Positions 1-6,912 of a DNA stretch of 64,000 nucleotides are shown here, piece by piece. The DNA is taken from NCBI RefSeq assembly GCF_000760735.1, contig NZ_JMEX01000001.1, forward strand, positions 38,651 through 102,650, given 5' to 3'. The translations under genes and the position numbers were made by a program. This DNA is from Rhodococcoides fascians A44A (GTDB taxonomy: Bacteria; Actinomycetota; Actinomycetes; Mycobacteriales; Mycobacteriaceae). The notes beneath the pieces are model-generated. The model did no database searches, was not told the origin of the DNA, and saw only the letters and a program-made list of their open reading frames with translations. Each line of letters starts with the position of its first letter. Position 1 is the stretch's first letter.

Positions 1-25
1 GTAAATTTGAGCTCTCTCGGAATGC

Positions 26-37
26 TATAGTCGGTCC
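26..37 (+). promoter_or_regulatory. -10 box of a likely leaderless promoter
   Basis: A TATAGT hexamer lies at 26-31 and the ATG of the next gene starts 6 nt later, at 38. No Shine-Dalgarno sequence is visible. Leaderless mRNAs starting at the A of ATG are common in actinobacteria. A convincing -35 box is not seen, and only 25 bases of upstream sequence are available. Confidence 0.35.
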
Positions 38-1363
38 ATGATCCTGTTGAGCTTCACGGTGCGTAACCACGCCAGCGTCAGGGATGAAATCACGCTCGAC
101 CTCACGCATTCCTCCCTTCGGACCCTGCAGCCGAGGAACTTCGACTGGTCGAGCGTGAGTTACCCGCTCGCGGGCATCTTCGGCGGTAACGCAACAGGGA
201 AGTCCGCCGTGCTCGATGCCCTCCGCTACGTCTTCACGGCCATCCAAATGTCCGCGACCAGCTGGCAGGCATCCAAGTCCGTGCACCGGGCGCCTTTCCG
301 GCTCGATGGGACGGCGCGCTCGTCCTCGAGCACATACGAGCTCGAATTCGTCCACGACGGACGCCGGCACCTGTACGGCTTTGAGGTCGACGCGGAGGGG
401 ATCAGGCGTGAGTGGATGCGCGATGTGCCCAGCTTGCGCTGGCGCACCCTGCTTGAGCGTGACCGCGAGGATGGCACGCTCACGTTCCACGCGGCATTGC
501 GCGGTAAGATCGAGGTCACCCCGCGGGAACTTGTCCTCAGCCGTGCGCTCCTGCTGGAAGACACGACACTGCACGCGGTCGCCCACGATCTGGTGACGCA
601 CTTCGATGCGGTGCTTGTGAAGGACTCTCATCGCGAGGCTCGTCTCCGAGACATTGCCGACTCACTGGCAGAGAAGACGATCACCTTCGCCGACCTCGAG
701 GCACTTCTGCAGGTTGCCGACATCGGCGTCGTCAAGGTCGCCATCGAGGAAAGGGACATTCCTGAGCAGGTCCGGAAGGCCGTTCTCAAGTTTCAGCGCG
801 AACTTCGCGAGGAGTCAACGAAGGAGCCCGACTCTGCCGACGACGTCGAATCCGAGCTCGACCTCGAGCAGCTCGAGCAGGTCATCCGGCATCTTGTGTT
901 CACCCACCGAGGCGGTGCCGAGGACTGCCCCGCCTTCTCGATCCAGGAGGAGAGCGACGGGACGGTCGCTTGGCTTGCCACGGCGGTACCGGCGCTCGAG
1001 ACGCTCCGACGAGGCGGACTCCTTCTGGTTGATGAGATCGATTCGAGCTTGCACCCACACCTGCTCGAGGTTCTGCTAGGCGCTTTTGCGGATCCGACGG
1101 TCAATACCAAGCATGCGCAGCTGATCTTCACAAGCCACGAGTCCTATGTGTTGTCGCCCTTAAGCGAGGTAAAGCTTGTTCCTGAGCAGGTCTGGTTTAC
1201 GGACAAGTCTTACGAAGGTGTCACCGAGCTGACCAGCCTGGCGGACTTCCCGAAGCACCCGGACGCCAACATCTCCCGGCGGTACCTCACCGGCCGCTAC
1301 GGCGGAACCCCGCGTTTGTCGCCGAGCTCGTTGGCCGCGCTCGTCCAGTCCGAGCCGGCTTGA
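38..1363 (+). CDS. RloA/AbiLi-like AAA ATPase
   Basis: A 441-residue ATPase of the AAA_15/AAA_21 (OLD-like) group. It opens with a short beta strand and the FGGNATGKSA Walker A loop at residues 48-57. The Walker B strand LLLVDEIDSS lies near residue 330, followed by a FTSHES switch motif near 363. This order (ATPase core interrupted by an alpha-helical insertion) is typical of ATPases paired with a nuclease partner in phage-defence loci such as AbiL, PARIS and Rlo pairs. The stop codon overlaps a possible TTG start of the next gene, so the two form one operon. The ATPase is expected to sense or gate the partner; the trigger cannot be read from sequence. Confidence 0.85.
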   Translation: MILLSFTVRNHASVRDEITLDLTHSSLRTLQPRNFDWSSVSYPLAGIFGGNATGKSAVLDALRYVFTAIQMSATSWQASKSVHRAPFRLDGTARSSSSTYELEFVHDGRRHLYGFEVDAEGIRREWMRDVPSLRWRTLLERDREDGTLTFHAALRGKIEVTPRELVLSRALLLEDTTLHAVAHDLVTHFDAVLVKDSHREARLRDIADSLAEKTITFADLEALLQVADIGVVKVAIEERDIPEQVRKAVLKFQRELREESTKEPDSADDVESELDLEQLEQVIRHLVFTHRGGAEDCPAFSIQEESDGTVAWLATAVPALETLRRGGLLLVDEIDSSLHPHLLEVLLGAFADPTVNTKHAQLIFTSHESYVLSPLSEVKLVPEQVWFTDKSYEGVTELTSLADFPKHPDANISRRYLTGRYGGTPRLSPSSLAALVQSEPA

Positions 1364-1365
1364 AT

Positions 1366-1968
1366 ATGACCGGCGGCCAGCGAGGACGAGTGCGCACGAG
1401 TCGGCCGCAGCGCAATCCTGCCCGGCGCATCCTCGTCGTCGCCGAGGGCACCAAAACCGAACCCCAGTACGTCGAGCGGCTCAACAGCTATCTGCGCAGC
1501 AAGTCGACCACGGCGATCGTGAGAACGGTCGGGGTGGGAAAGGATCCTCTTCGGGTCGTGGAAAAATCCATCGAGTTGCGCGACGCTGCCGCGGACACCG
1601 AGAAACGTTATGACATCTGTGTGTGCCTGGTCGATGTGGACGAGCACAGCACCCTAGAGCACGCGAGCCGTCTGGCCGAGCGCGAGTCGATCCTGCTATT
1701 GGTCTCGAACCTCAAGTTCGAGGCCTGGCTACGCTGGCACGTCGAGGACAAGAGATCCGCCTTGAGCTCGTCACAGTTGGACCAGCGGATGGCGACGCTG
1801 AATCTGACTACGGACAAGACGCTGGCGCTGCGCTTCCCCATCGACGGCGTCGACGACGCCTGCAGGACCGCCCGAGCCGCGGATCCCTCAATGCGGGCCG
1901 GCCGCACCGGTCCGGATCCATCGTCGGCATTGCCTATCCTCGTTGACCTCATGCGCGGCGCGAGCTGA
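1366..1968 (+). CDS. RloB/AbiLii-like TOPRIM-type protein
   Basis: About 200 residues with the RloB signature: a basic N-terminus, the strand ILVVAEGTKTEPQYV carrying the TOPRIM-like glutamate, the acidic strand LVDVDEH, and the S-N-x-x-F-E-x-W block (SNLKFEAWLRWH). RloB proteins are predicted metal-dependent nucleases that act with the upstream ATPase. ATG 1366 is chosen; a TTG at 1360 overlaps the upstream TGA and would allow translational coupling. The pair is the whole operon. The next feature downstream is a strong hairpin and a tRNA-like sequence on the opposite strand. Confidence 0.8.
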   Translation: MTGGQRGRVRTSRPQRNPARRILVVAEGTKTEPQYVERLNSYLRSKSTTAIVRTVGVGKDPLRVVEKSIELRDAAADTEKRYDICVCLVDVDEHSTLEHASRLAERESILLLVSNLKFEAWLRWHVEDKRSALSSSQLDQRMATLNLTTDKTLALRFPIDGVDDACRTARAADPSMRAGRTGPDPSSALPILVDLMRGAS

Positions 1969-2114
1969 GGTGCTGCAGCGAGTGCTGTGGTTGCGGCAGA
2001 AGTCAATTCAGATCCAAAGTGCATCACGGGCAGCGAGCACCTCAGTTATGAGTCGGCCGCGAGGAAGCGTCCGACATCCGTGCCAGCTCGGGTCGAGATG
2101 CCTGGCCCTACCAC

Positions 2115-2157
2115 GAAGCAAGGGTCTGCGCCATGATGCGGCGCAGACCCTCGCTTC
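2115..2157. terminator. 18-bp stem-loop between rloB-like gene and tRNA-like sequence
   Basis: An 18-bp inverted repeat (one G-T pair when read on the minus strand) with a 7-nt loop; the inner 12 bp are perfect (AGGGTCTGCGCC). It could end convergent transcription from the RloB-like gene and from the tRNA-like sequence. There is no U-tract on either side. It begins only a few nucleotides after the split anticodon loop of the permuted tRNA candidate, so it could also be a processing element. Confidence 0.6.
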
Positions 2158-2161
2158 TGAC

Positions 2162-2241
2162 GTCAATCGAGCGCTCTGACCAACTGAGCTAAGGCCCCCT
2201 GTGGTGGAGCCTGCGGGGATCGAACCCGCCTCTCTCGAGTA
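2162..2241 (-). tRNA. Candidate circularly permuted tRNA (Ile-GAU or Val-GAC)
   Basis: Read on the minus strand, the 3' half of a tRNA comes first (2238 to 2202): anticodon-stem strand TCGAG, 4-nt variable loop, T arm GCGGG-TTCGATC-CCCGC, acceptor AGGCTCC, A73 and encoded CCA. After only 3 nt (CAG) comes the 5' half (2198 to about 2162): acceptor GGGGCCT, TA, D arm GCTC-loop-GAGC, G26 and anticodon-stem strand CTCGA. Rejoined, every stem pairs: acceptor 7/7 with one G-U, D 4/4, anticodon 5/5, T 5/5. The loop reads TTGA then TAC or AC depending on the joint, giving GAU (Ile) or GAC (Val). The ends are cut inside the anticodon loop. Whether it is processed is unknown. Confidence 0.6.
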
Positions 2242-2733
2242 GCGGAGGTGTGGGCGGCGAAACCCATCAGAGCCCTTTCGCTCTTCATCCCCTCATGCCT
2301 CGTCGGCATTGCACCTACCTGAGGTCGCGTAGATCTTTGCGCGACCCCAGGCGATGCAAGCGCCAGTCGGTTCACCGCGCGTTTCTCCCAAAGAAGGTCT
2401 CCACGCCCGGCCTTGTCGTGCTCGCCGCGACGCCTGCCCCAAAGAAGGGCACTGCAGTCTGCTTTGAACGAGTCGGTCTCGCAAAACCGAACAACCGCTG
2501 ACTCCTAGGACATTACCAGACTGGAGCGTGCTTGTCCAATCGGTCACCCCGTACCACTCAAAGGATCATTTGGAAATAATTAGATAAGAAACCCAGGTTA
2601 TAACCGCAATTAATATTCTAGCAAATCTGAAACATTCGACACGTCGAGCTTGTGCCACCTCTTGTGTTACACTTGAGCCACCCGCTAAGGAAATACTTCT
2701 ACTACTCGTATACTACCATTGGAGGTGCGAAAG
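2242..2733. other. Intergenic region with AT-rich stretch
   Basis: No convincing gene on either strand. The part up to about 2,520 has backbone-like GC and lies upstream of the tRNA-like sequence on the minus strand. From about 2,565 to 2,640 the sequence is strongly AT-rich. It ends in a promoter-like TTACACT near 2,665 and the ribosome binding site GGAGG at 2720-2724 for the following gene. An AT-rich block beside a winged-helix DNA-binding protein is compatible with a promoter/operator or an old origin; no iterons were found. Confidence 0.45.
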
Positions 2734-3576
2734 ATGTCGCTTGAGCAGGCGGTGGGAATCGCACGTGACTTCGAGGAACGCAGCAAGCGGAACTCAATAC
2801 CGGTTCGGACCGCATTCGTCCGGTCCGGCATGGTGCCGGATGCAGTACAAGGTGACCCTCCGATGGCGACTCTTCTTCGAGGCGGACGCGGCGGGTTCGT
2901 GCGAATCGCGACGATGCTGGCGTTGATCTGGCGTTGCTCGGCCGAGCCCTACAACACGGACATCAAGGCTTCGGCGATTGCTCGACTGTGGAATTTGCCG
3001 TCACCCGACACCAACGGTGCCCGTCGGGTTCAAGAAGCGCTGGTCGCCCTGGCCGATCGTCGTCTCATCTCGGTCGAGCGGCACCCGGGGAAGCAATCGA
3101 CGATCACGCTGCTGGATGACGCGGGGACAGGTGGCTCGTACGAGTCGCCGAACAAGGCGTACAACACCGCCCGCCGCCGGAAGGTGAAGCCGGCGGGACT
3201 GCTGCGCCACAACTACTTCAAGGTCGATGCCAACTGGTGGAAGTCCGGTCAGATTCAGCAGCTCAAAGGACCCGGTCTCGCGATGCTCCTTATTTTGCTT
3301 TCGGAGGACACACCACTCAGGCGCGAGACAGGTATCTGGATCAGTCCCAGCAACTTTCAACAGCGCTATGGGTTGTCTGTCGACACGCGCAAGGTGGGTC
3401 TGAAGCAACTGCAGGATCTCAAGCTCGTCTCGGCGTCAGCCCAGCTGCAGCAGGACGTTTTCGTACAGAACCGCCGGCGTGTGTTCTACGAACTGGCCGA
3501 CCCGAACGCTATGCGCACCAATCGACCGACCGTGCAAGCGGGAATGACAGAGAGCGATGGCCAGAATGTCGTTTGA
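2734..3576 (+). CDS. Tandem winged-helix protein, function unknown
   Basis: About 280 residues. The segment around residues 70-135 (helix-rich, ending IARLWNLP then a QEALVALADRRLISVE wing) and the segment around 200-250 (ISPSNFQQRYGLSVDTRKVGLKQLQDLKLV) both look like winged-helix domains, an architecture shared by MarR-like regulators and some plasmid replication initiators. The ATG at 2734 is chosen because GGAGG lies 9 nt upstream; an in-frame TTG at 2719 has no such site. It overlaps the next gene, a nucleotidyl cyclase, by 20 bp, so the two are co-translated and probably act together. No specific family is recognised. Confidence 0.75.
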   Translation: MSLEQAVGIARDFEERSKRNSIPVRTAFVRSGMVPDAVQGDPPMATLLRGGRGGFVRIATMLALIWRCSAEPYNTDIKASAIARLWNLPSPDTNGARRVQEALVALADRRLISVERHPGKQSTITLLDDAGTGGSYESPNKAYNTARRRKVKPAGLLRHNYFKVDANWWKSGQIQQLKGPGLAMLLILLSEDTPLRRETGIWISPSNFQQRYGLSVDTRKVGLKQLQDLKLVSASAQLQQDVFVQNRRRVFYELADPNAMRTNRPTVQAGMTESDGQNVV

Positions 3577-4354
3577 GCAGCGGTTTCACTCATTGCAGGA
3601 CTTCCTCGCCTCGACGGTCGCCGACGTCGACGGCGTCCTCAACGACGGCGCAGGCTTTCCGTTCCCAGTGAAAGGTAGAGAGCTGGACGCGACGGTGCTG
3701 TTCGCGGACATAAGCGGATTTTCTACCCGAACCCTCGGAATGACTCCGGCTGAAACGCTCATCTATGTACAGAACTTCTTTGCCTGGATCACGGCCGAGG
3801 CGCTACACGGTAGGCCAGGCATCGTCGATAAGTACATCGGGGATGAAGTGATGGTGGTCTTCTCCGAGGAGTTCGGTTCAGTGGACCCGTTCGGCGACGC
3901 CATCCAAGCTGCAATCGCGATGAGCCGCCACGATGTTCACGCGTATCGGCCTCACATCGGTGTGGCCAGCGGTCCAGTCATCGTCGGGTACGCAGGGACA
4001 GCGTTACGGTACGACGTATCGGTCTTCGGAGCCCCAGTAGCACTGGCGGCGAGATGCGCCGCAGTCAAACCCGATCCAGCGACAACAGGCTTCGTATCGT
4101 CCACAATCGTGGCACCGGAACCCAACTGGACCGGGCGAACATTGAGCGACTTGTACCAACCAGACATCCCTGGGGACGACAGTTTTCAGCTCCTAGAAGC
4201 CCGGGAGGTCCCAATGAAGGGAATTGGAGATGTCTCTGTGCGAGAGCTCCACAACACCGGGTTCTGGGCTCCGACGATGCCCGCCGAAGCCCGCGCTCGA
4301 CTTGGCATGGAAACCCTCCGAGAAGCCAATCGCTACTGGCCACGCACGTCATAG
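3557..4354 (+). CDS. Class III nucleotidyl cyclase, single domain
   Basis: 265 residues with one cyclase homology domain and no membrane or sensor domain. Metal-binding Asp positions are visible in VLFADISGFS (about residue 50) and YIGDEVMVVF (about 93). A Lys precedes the second motif (DKYIGD) and an Asp follows LRY in RYDVSVFG; this K/D pair normally selects ATP. The arginine of the dimer-interface motif is present (ALAAR), but the transition-state Asn of the usual VNLAAR motif is Ala. It may therefore be slow, act on another nucleotide or be a signalling relic. It overlaps the winged-helix gene and precedes a PIN-like gene. Confidence 0.8.
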   Translation: MARMSFEQRFHSLQDFLASTVADVDGVLNDGAGFPFPVKGRELDATVLFADISGFSTRTLGMTPAETLIYVQNFFAWITAEALHGRPGIVDKYIGDEVMVVFSEEFGSVDPFGDAIQAAIAMSRHDVHAYRPHIGVASGPVIVGYAGTALRYDVSVFGAPVALAARCAAVKPDPATTGFVSSTIVAPEPNWTGRTLSDLYQPDIPGDDSFQLLEAREVPMKGIGDVSVRELHNTGFWAPTMPAEARARLGMETLREANRYWPRTS

Positions 4355-4529
4355 TCGAAATGTGTCGAGCTTCAGGATCCCGGAAGACATCGCCCGGCCT
4401 CCGGCTAAACTATTCGGCGTAGCCCAGCCGAAGGCACACAGAGCTGAACAACGCGTCCGTATTCGGTCTCGCGAGAACGAGCAGAACCCGTGCCGCCGGG
4501 CAGCACACCGAATCAGTTAGCCTCTAATC

Positions 4530-5237
4530 GTGCTGCATAGTCCCTCCGCTGCAGGTGGTCTCGGGTTTTGCCATGACGCGGTGCCGCATGTCCTGCCAAC
4601 GAATTATCACGGTCCACTCATAGTTGCGTTGGATTCCAACATCTTGATCGACCTGCAGCAGTACGGTTCCGCGCTCTTCGAAGACGACGAAGATCTCGGT
4701 GTGCAGGATCCAGAGTATCGAGCCGAGCTGTTCGCGCTCAGTTACCTAGTCAACATCTGGCTGATGCGCGACATCCGCTTCATCGTCACACCCCGCTCCT
4801 ATACCGACGCGAAACGGCCAACTTTTCGGTTTCTCAGTCGTCGCGTTCCGACAATCGAAGCTCTCGCTGACAGCCTCGCGTTCCAGTACGCAGACTGGAA
4901 CCTCGCAGCCCCATCGGAGACCGAGGTGAGGGTAGATGCGGACCGAGAGATTGGTCTGGGCGACAGTGCTGACCGCGATCTGGTACTCGAAGCCGAAAGC
5001 GTTAGAGCGCATATGTTCTTGACACGCGATGTACGGCTGCGCAAAAACGTGCGAACGGACACCTCCGAGCTTAAGGTTTTGAGTCCAACGGGTCTGGAAA
5101 CGAGACTGATGGACGGGAACGTCTCGCTACCATGGGGTGGAGGCGTATGCAATCAGAACGGATGTCCATATCTCCATGTCGATGTGCCGGGACCCGATAT
5201 GGGAAAGTGGTCAGCGTTCTTCGGGATCTTCGAGTAA
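4530..5237 (+). CDS. PIN-like domain protein
   Basis: 235 residues starting at GTG. The strand IVALDSNILIDL, with the first catalytic Asp, sits near residue 33. Acidic residues follow in GDSADRDLVLEAE near 160 and a TRDVRL strand comes soon after, the order expected of a PIN-type ribonuclease. No VapB-like antitoxin gene is adjacent, which argues against a plain VapBC toxin. The 175 bp between the cyclase and this gene hold no clear terminator, so co-transcription with the cyclase is possible. It converges on the resolvase gene downstream. Base composition is lower in GC than the transposon that follows. Confidence 0.6.
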   Translation: MLHSPSAAGGLGFCHDAVPHVLPTNYHGPLIVALDSNILIDLQQYGSALFEDDEDLGVQDPEYRAELFALSYLVNIWLMRDIRFIVTPRSYTDAKRPTFRFLSRRVPTIEALADSLAFQYADWNLAAPSETEVRVDADREIGLGDSADRDLVLEAESVRAHMFLTRDVRLRKNVRTDTSELKVLSPTGLETRLMDGNVSLPWGGGVCNQNGCPYLHVDVPGPDMGKWSAFFGIFE

Positions 5238-5286
5238 TTCACCAATGCCGGTCTTGCTCAGACGATCCCTCGCACCAAATCCGACG

Positions 5287-5835
5287 CTACTTCAGGTATC
5301 GGTACAACGTCGACCGCGACACCCCCAACACTTCTCGAATGTCCGATAGTGACATGCCGCCAGACCGCATCCGCTTCGCTTGCTTGATCTGCGTGCCCGA
5401 CATCGCCGGCGGTCTACCACCGAGCCGACCTTGTGCGCGTGCGACGGCGAGTCCAAGGTTGGTGCGTTCGCGGATCAGGTTGCGTTCGAACTCCGCCAAT
5501 GCCCCGAAGATCGAATAGATCAACTTGCCACCGGAGGTGGTCGTGTCGATCGCTTCGGTCAACGAACGGAACCCGACACCATCTTCCTCGAGTTGCTCCA
5601 CCGTCTGCAACAGGTGGGGGAGCGACCGCCCGAGACGATCGAGCCGCCACACCACCAACGTGTCCCCGCGCCGAAGATGCGAAAACAGATCCGACAGCTC
5701 CGGTCGCGACGTTGTCGCACCCGACGCGGTCTCCATCCAGACTCGCGAACATCCGGCAGCGCTCAGCGCCTCGCTCTGCGCGTCGGCGCTCTGATCGGTC
5801 GTCGACACCCTCGCATAGCCCAAAAGTTCTCCCAC
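5287..5835 (-). CDS. Serine resolvase/invertase
   Basis: About 182 residues of the Tn3-resolvase/Hin family. The N-terminus has the catalytic YARVST motif; RLDRLGRS and the GALAEFERNLIRERT core helix follow; the C-terminal DNA-binding domain ends in a helix-turn-helix (SLSDIREVLGVSRSTLYRYL). GTG 5835 gives the normal start just before LLGYARVST. Its upstream region contains dyad repeats typical of a res site and is interrupted by the large transposon to the right. The gene therefore predates the transposon and is not part of it, although it could act on cointegrates. Confidence 0.9.
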   Translation of the reverse strand: MGELLGYARVSTTDQSADAQSEALSAAGCSRVWMETASGATTSRPELSDLFSHLRRGDTLVVWRLDRLGRSLPHLLQTVEQLEEDGVGFRSLTEAIDTTTSGGKLIYSIFGALAEFERNLIRERTNLGLAVARAQGRLGGRPPAMSGTQIKQAKRMRSGGMSLSDIREVLGVSRSTLYRYLK

Positions 5836-5846
5836 AAGAATCCAGT

Positions 5847-5938
5847 GTGTCAGAACTCGTCGTATAGACACATTTCGCCCGGCAGGTTTTGGACATGAGT
5901 TCTGACACATACCCCTGCCATCGACGGCGTGTCAGATC
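5847..5938. other. Probable res recombination region of the resolvase
   Basis: A perfect 12-bp inverted repeat (GTGTCAGAACTC at 5847-5858 and its complement at 5897-5908) lies directly upstream of the resolvase. A GTGTC...GACAC dyad spans 5847-5871, about the size of a resolvase subsite. A further TGTC half-site sits at about 5930. The transposon left end starts at 5939, so the res region was cut by the insertion. Confidence 0.6.
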
Positions 5939-5985
5939 TGTCAGTTTCAGAAGACGGCTGCACGATGTCAGAAGTGCACTGCAGT
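5939..5985 (+). repeat. Left terminal inverted repeat of the Tn402-like element
   Basis: TGTCAGTTTCAGAAGACGG starts at 5939, followed by CTGCAC and a second TGTCAGAAGTGCACTGCA copy from about 5966. This is the paired arrangement that TniA-type transposases bind. The flanking AGATC is the left target duplication. Confidence 0.92.
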
Positions 5986-6082
5986 GCAACTCCGAGTTCT
6001 CGAGCACACGTCCGGCCTTATCCAGTGAGCGCTGCGATCCCTGACTGGATAGCGCATTGATGGTGAAATTTCCCATCAAGTT

Positions 6083-6805
6083 TTACTGGCCGTCGGTGAG
6101 CTGCGGGTCTAGCGCCGCGGCCGGCCATGGACGGCTGTTGTCGCGCGAAGTGCTCGATCGGACACTTGCGGCATGGGCGGCGAGAAAGTTGTCGACGATT
6201 TGGATGCAGTCGTCGGCGTGGATGTGGCGCAGTCCTGTGAGGCGAGCGAACACTATCGGTCCGAGGAGCTGAATGAGGGCGAAGGTGGTGTCGATCTCGC
6301 CGAGCACAGCGCGAGCGTCAGGCGCCGTCAGGATCTGATCCAGGGACCTGCGGTATTGCTCTATGACACGGGCCCGAAGCGAGACCACCGCGCCAGGATC
6401 GAGATCGCGCCGGCTGGCGTCGCCGCTGTTGACGGGCCCCATTGCCAGCCAGGCCAGCGTGGTCATCTGCACCGGAGCTTGGTCGATGAGGTCGGCTTGG
6501 GTGGTGAGCAACGAAATCAGACGTTCACGTAGCGGACCGGTATCGATATCGGTGTCGACTGGGGGTAATAGTCGCTCGAAGGTTGCAGCGAGCAGGTCAG
6601 TGGTACTTCCGAAATGTCGGTACAGAGTGGCACGTGCAACCTTCGACATGCGGGTGACCGCCTCCACGGTGACCGCCTCCACACCGCCGGTGGACAGCAG
6701 CTGACCGGCCGCTTCGAGTAACCGGTTACGTGAGCGCGCCAGCCGGGGGTCGGCCGAGCCCTCGGTTGCAACGAGAGGGTCGACCATGAACGGGCTCCGC
6801 TCCAT
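6083..6805 (-). CDS. TetR-family repressor of the adjacent MFS pump
   Basis: About 240 residues. The N-terminal helix-turn-helix (residues about 25-70: LLEAAGQLLSTGGVEAVTVEAV then RATLYRHFGS) is a standard TetR domain, followed by an alpha-helical ligand domain without recognisable specificity. It is divergent from the MFS gene, with a 107-bp shared promoter region holding GTCTCG dyads. The likely role is repression of the pump (and itself) until an inducer binds. Two in-frame starts are possible (6805 and the internal Met at 6787). Confidence 0.88.
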   Translation of the reverse strand: MERSPFMVDPLVATEGSADPRLARSRNRLLEAAGQLLSTGGVEAVTVEAVTRMSKVARATLYRHFGSTTDLLAATFERLLPPVDTDIDTGPLRERLISLLTTQADLIDQAPVQMTTLAWLAMGPVNSGDASRRDLDPGAVVSLRARVIEQYRRSLDQILTAPDARAVLGEIDTTFALIQLLGPIVFARLTGLRHIHADDCIQIVDNFLAAHAASVRSSTSRDNSRPWPAAALDPQLTDGQ

Positions 6806-6861
6806 TTGACTGACAAGACATGTCCTCGATTGATCATTCTGTCACACCCGCAGAGTTGTGA

Positions 6862-6900
6862 TACTAATAGTCTCGAACCGAGACGATCAGTCTCGAACTG
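6862..6900. promoter_or_regulatory. Operator repeats between tetR-like and MFS genes
   Basis: GTCTCG-AAC-CGAGAC forms a perfect dyad at 6870-6884, and the half-site AGTCTCGAAC is repeated at 6889-6898. A TGATACTAAT -10-like sequence overlaps the first site, so a bound TetR protein would block the promoter. The MFS ribosome binding site GGGAGG follows at about 6900. Confidence 0.65.
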
Positions 6901-6912
6901 GGAGGCTGGCCG

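Noticed and set aside
2162..2241. Two unrelated tRNA 3' and 5' fragments as attachment-site remnants
   Set aside because: An att remnant would carry one half of a tRNA, not two halves whose anticodon and acceptor stems match each other fully and are only 3 nt apart. Not fully excluded.
2162..2375. A minus-strand reading frame across the tRNA-like sequence and its upstream region
   Set aside because: No ribosome binding site, biased composition, and it covers a sequence with perfect tRNA pairing, so a protein is unlikely.
2734..3576. Plasmid replication initiator
   Set aside because: Two winged-helix domains and an AT-rich upstream block would fit, but there are no iterons and the gene is coupled to a cyclase, so the call was left as unknown.
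3557..4354. Pycsar anti-phage system
   Set aside because: No PycTM membrane effector or PycTIR lies next to the cyclase; the TIR-like gene is 46 kb away and belongs to another pair.
4530..5237. VapBC toxin-antitoxin module
   Set aside because: The PIN-like protein is longer than usual VapC and has no adjacent antitoxin gene.
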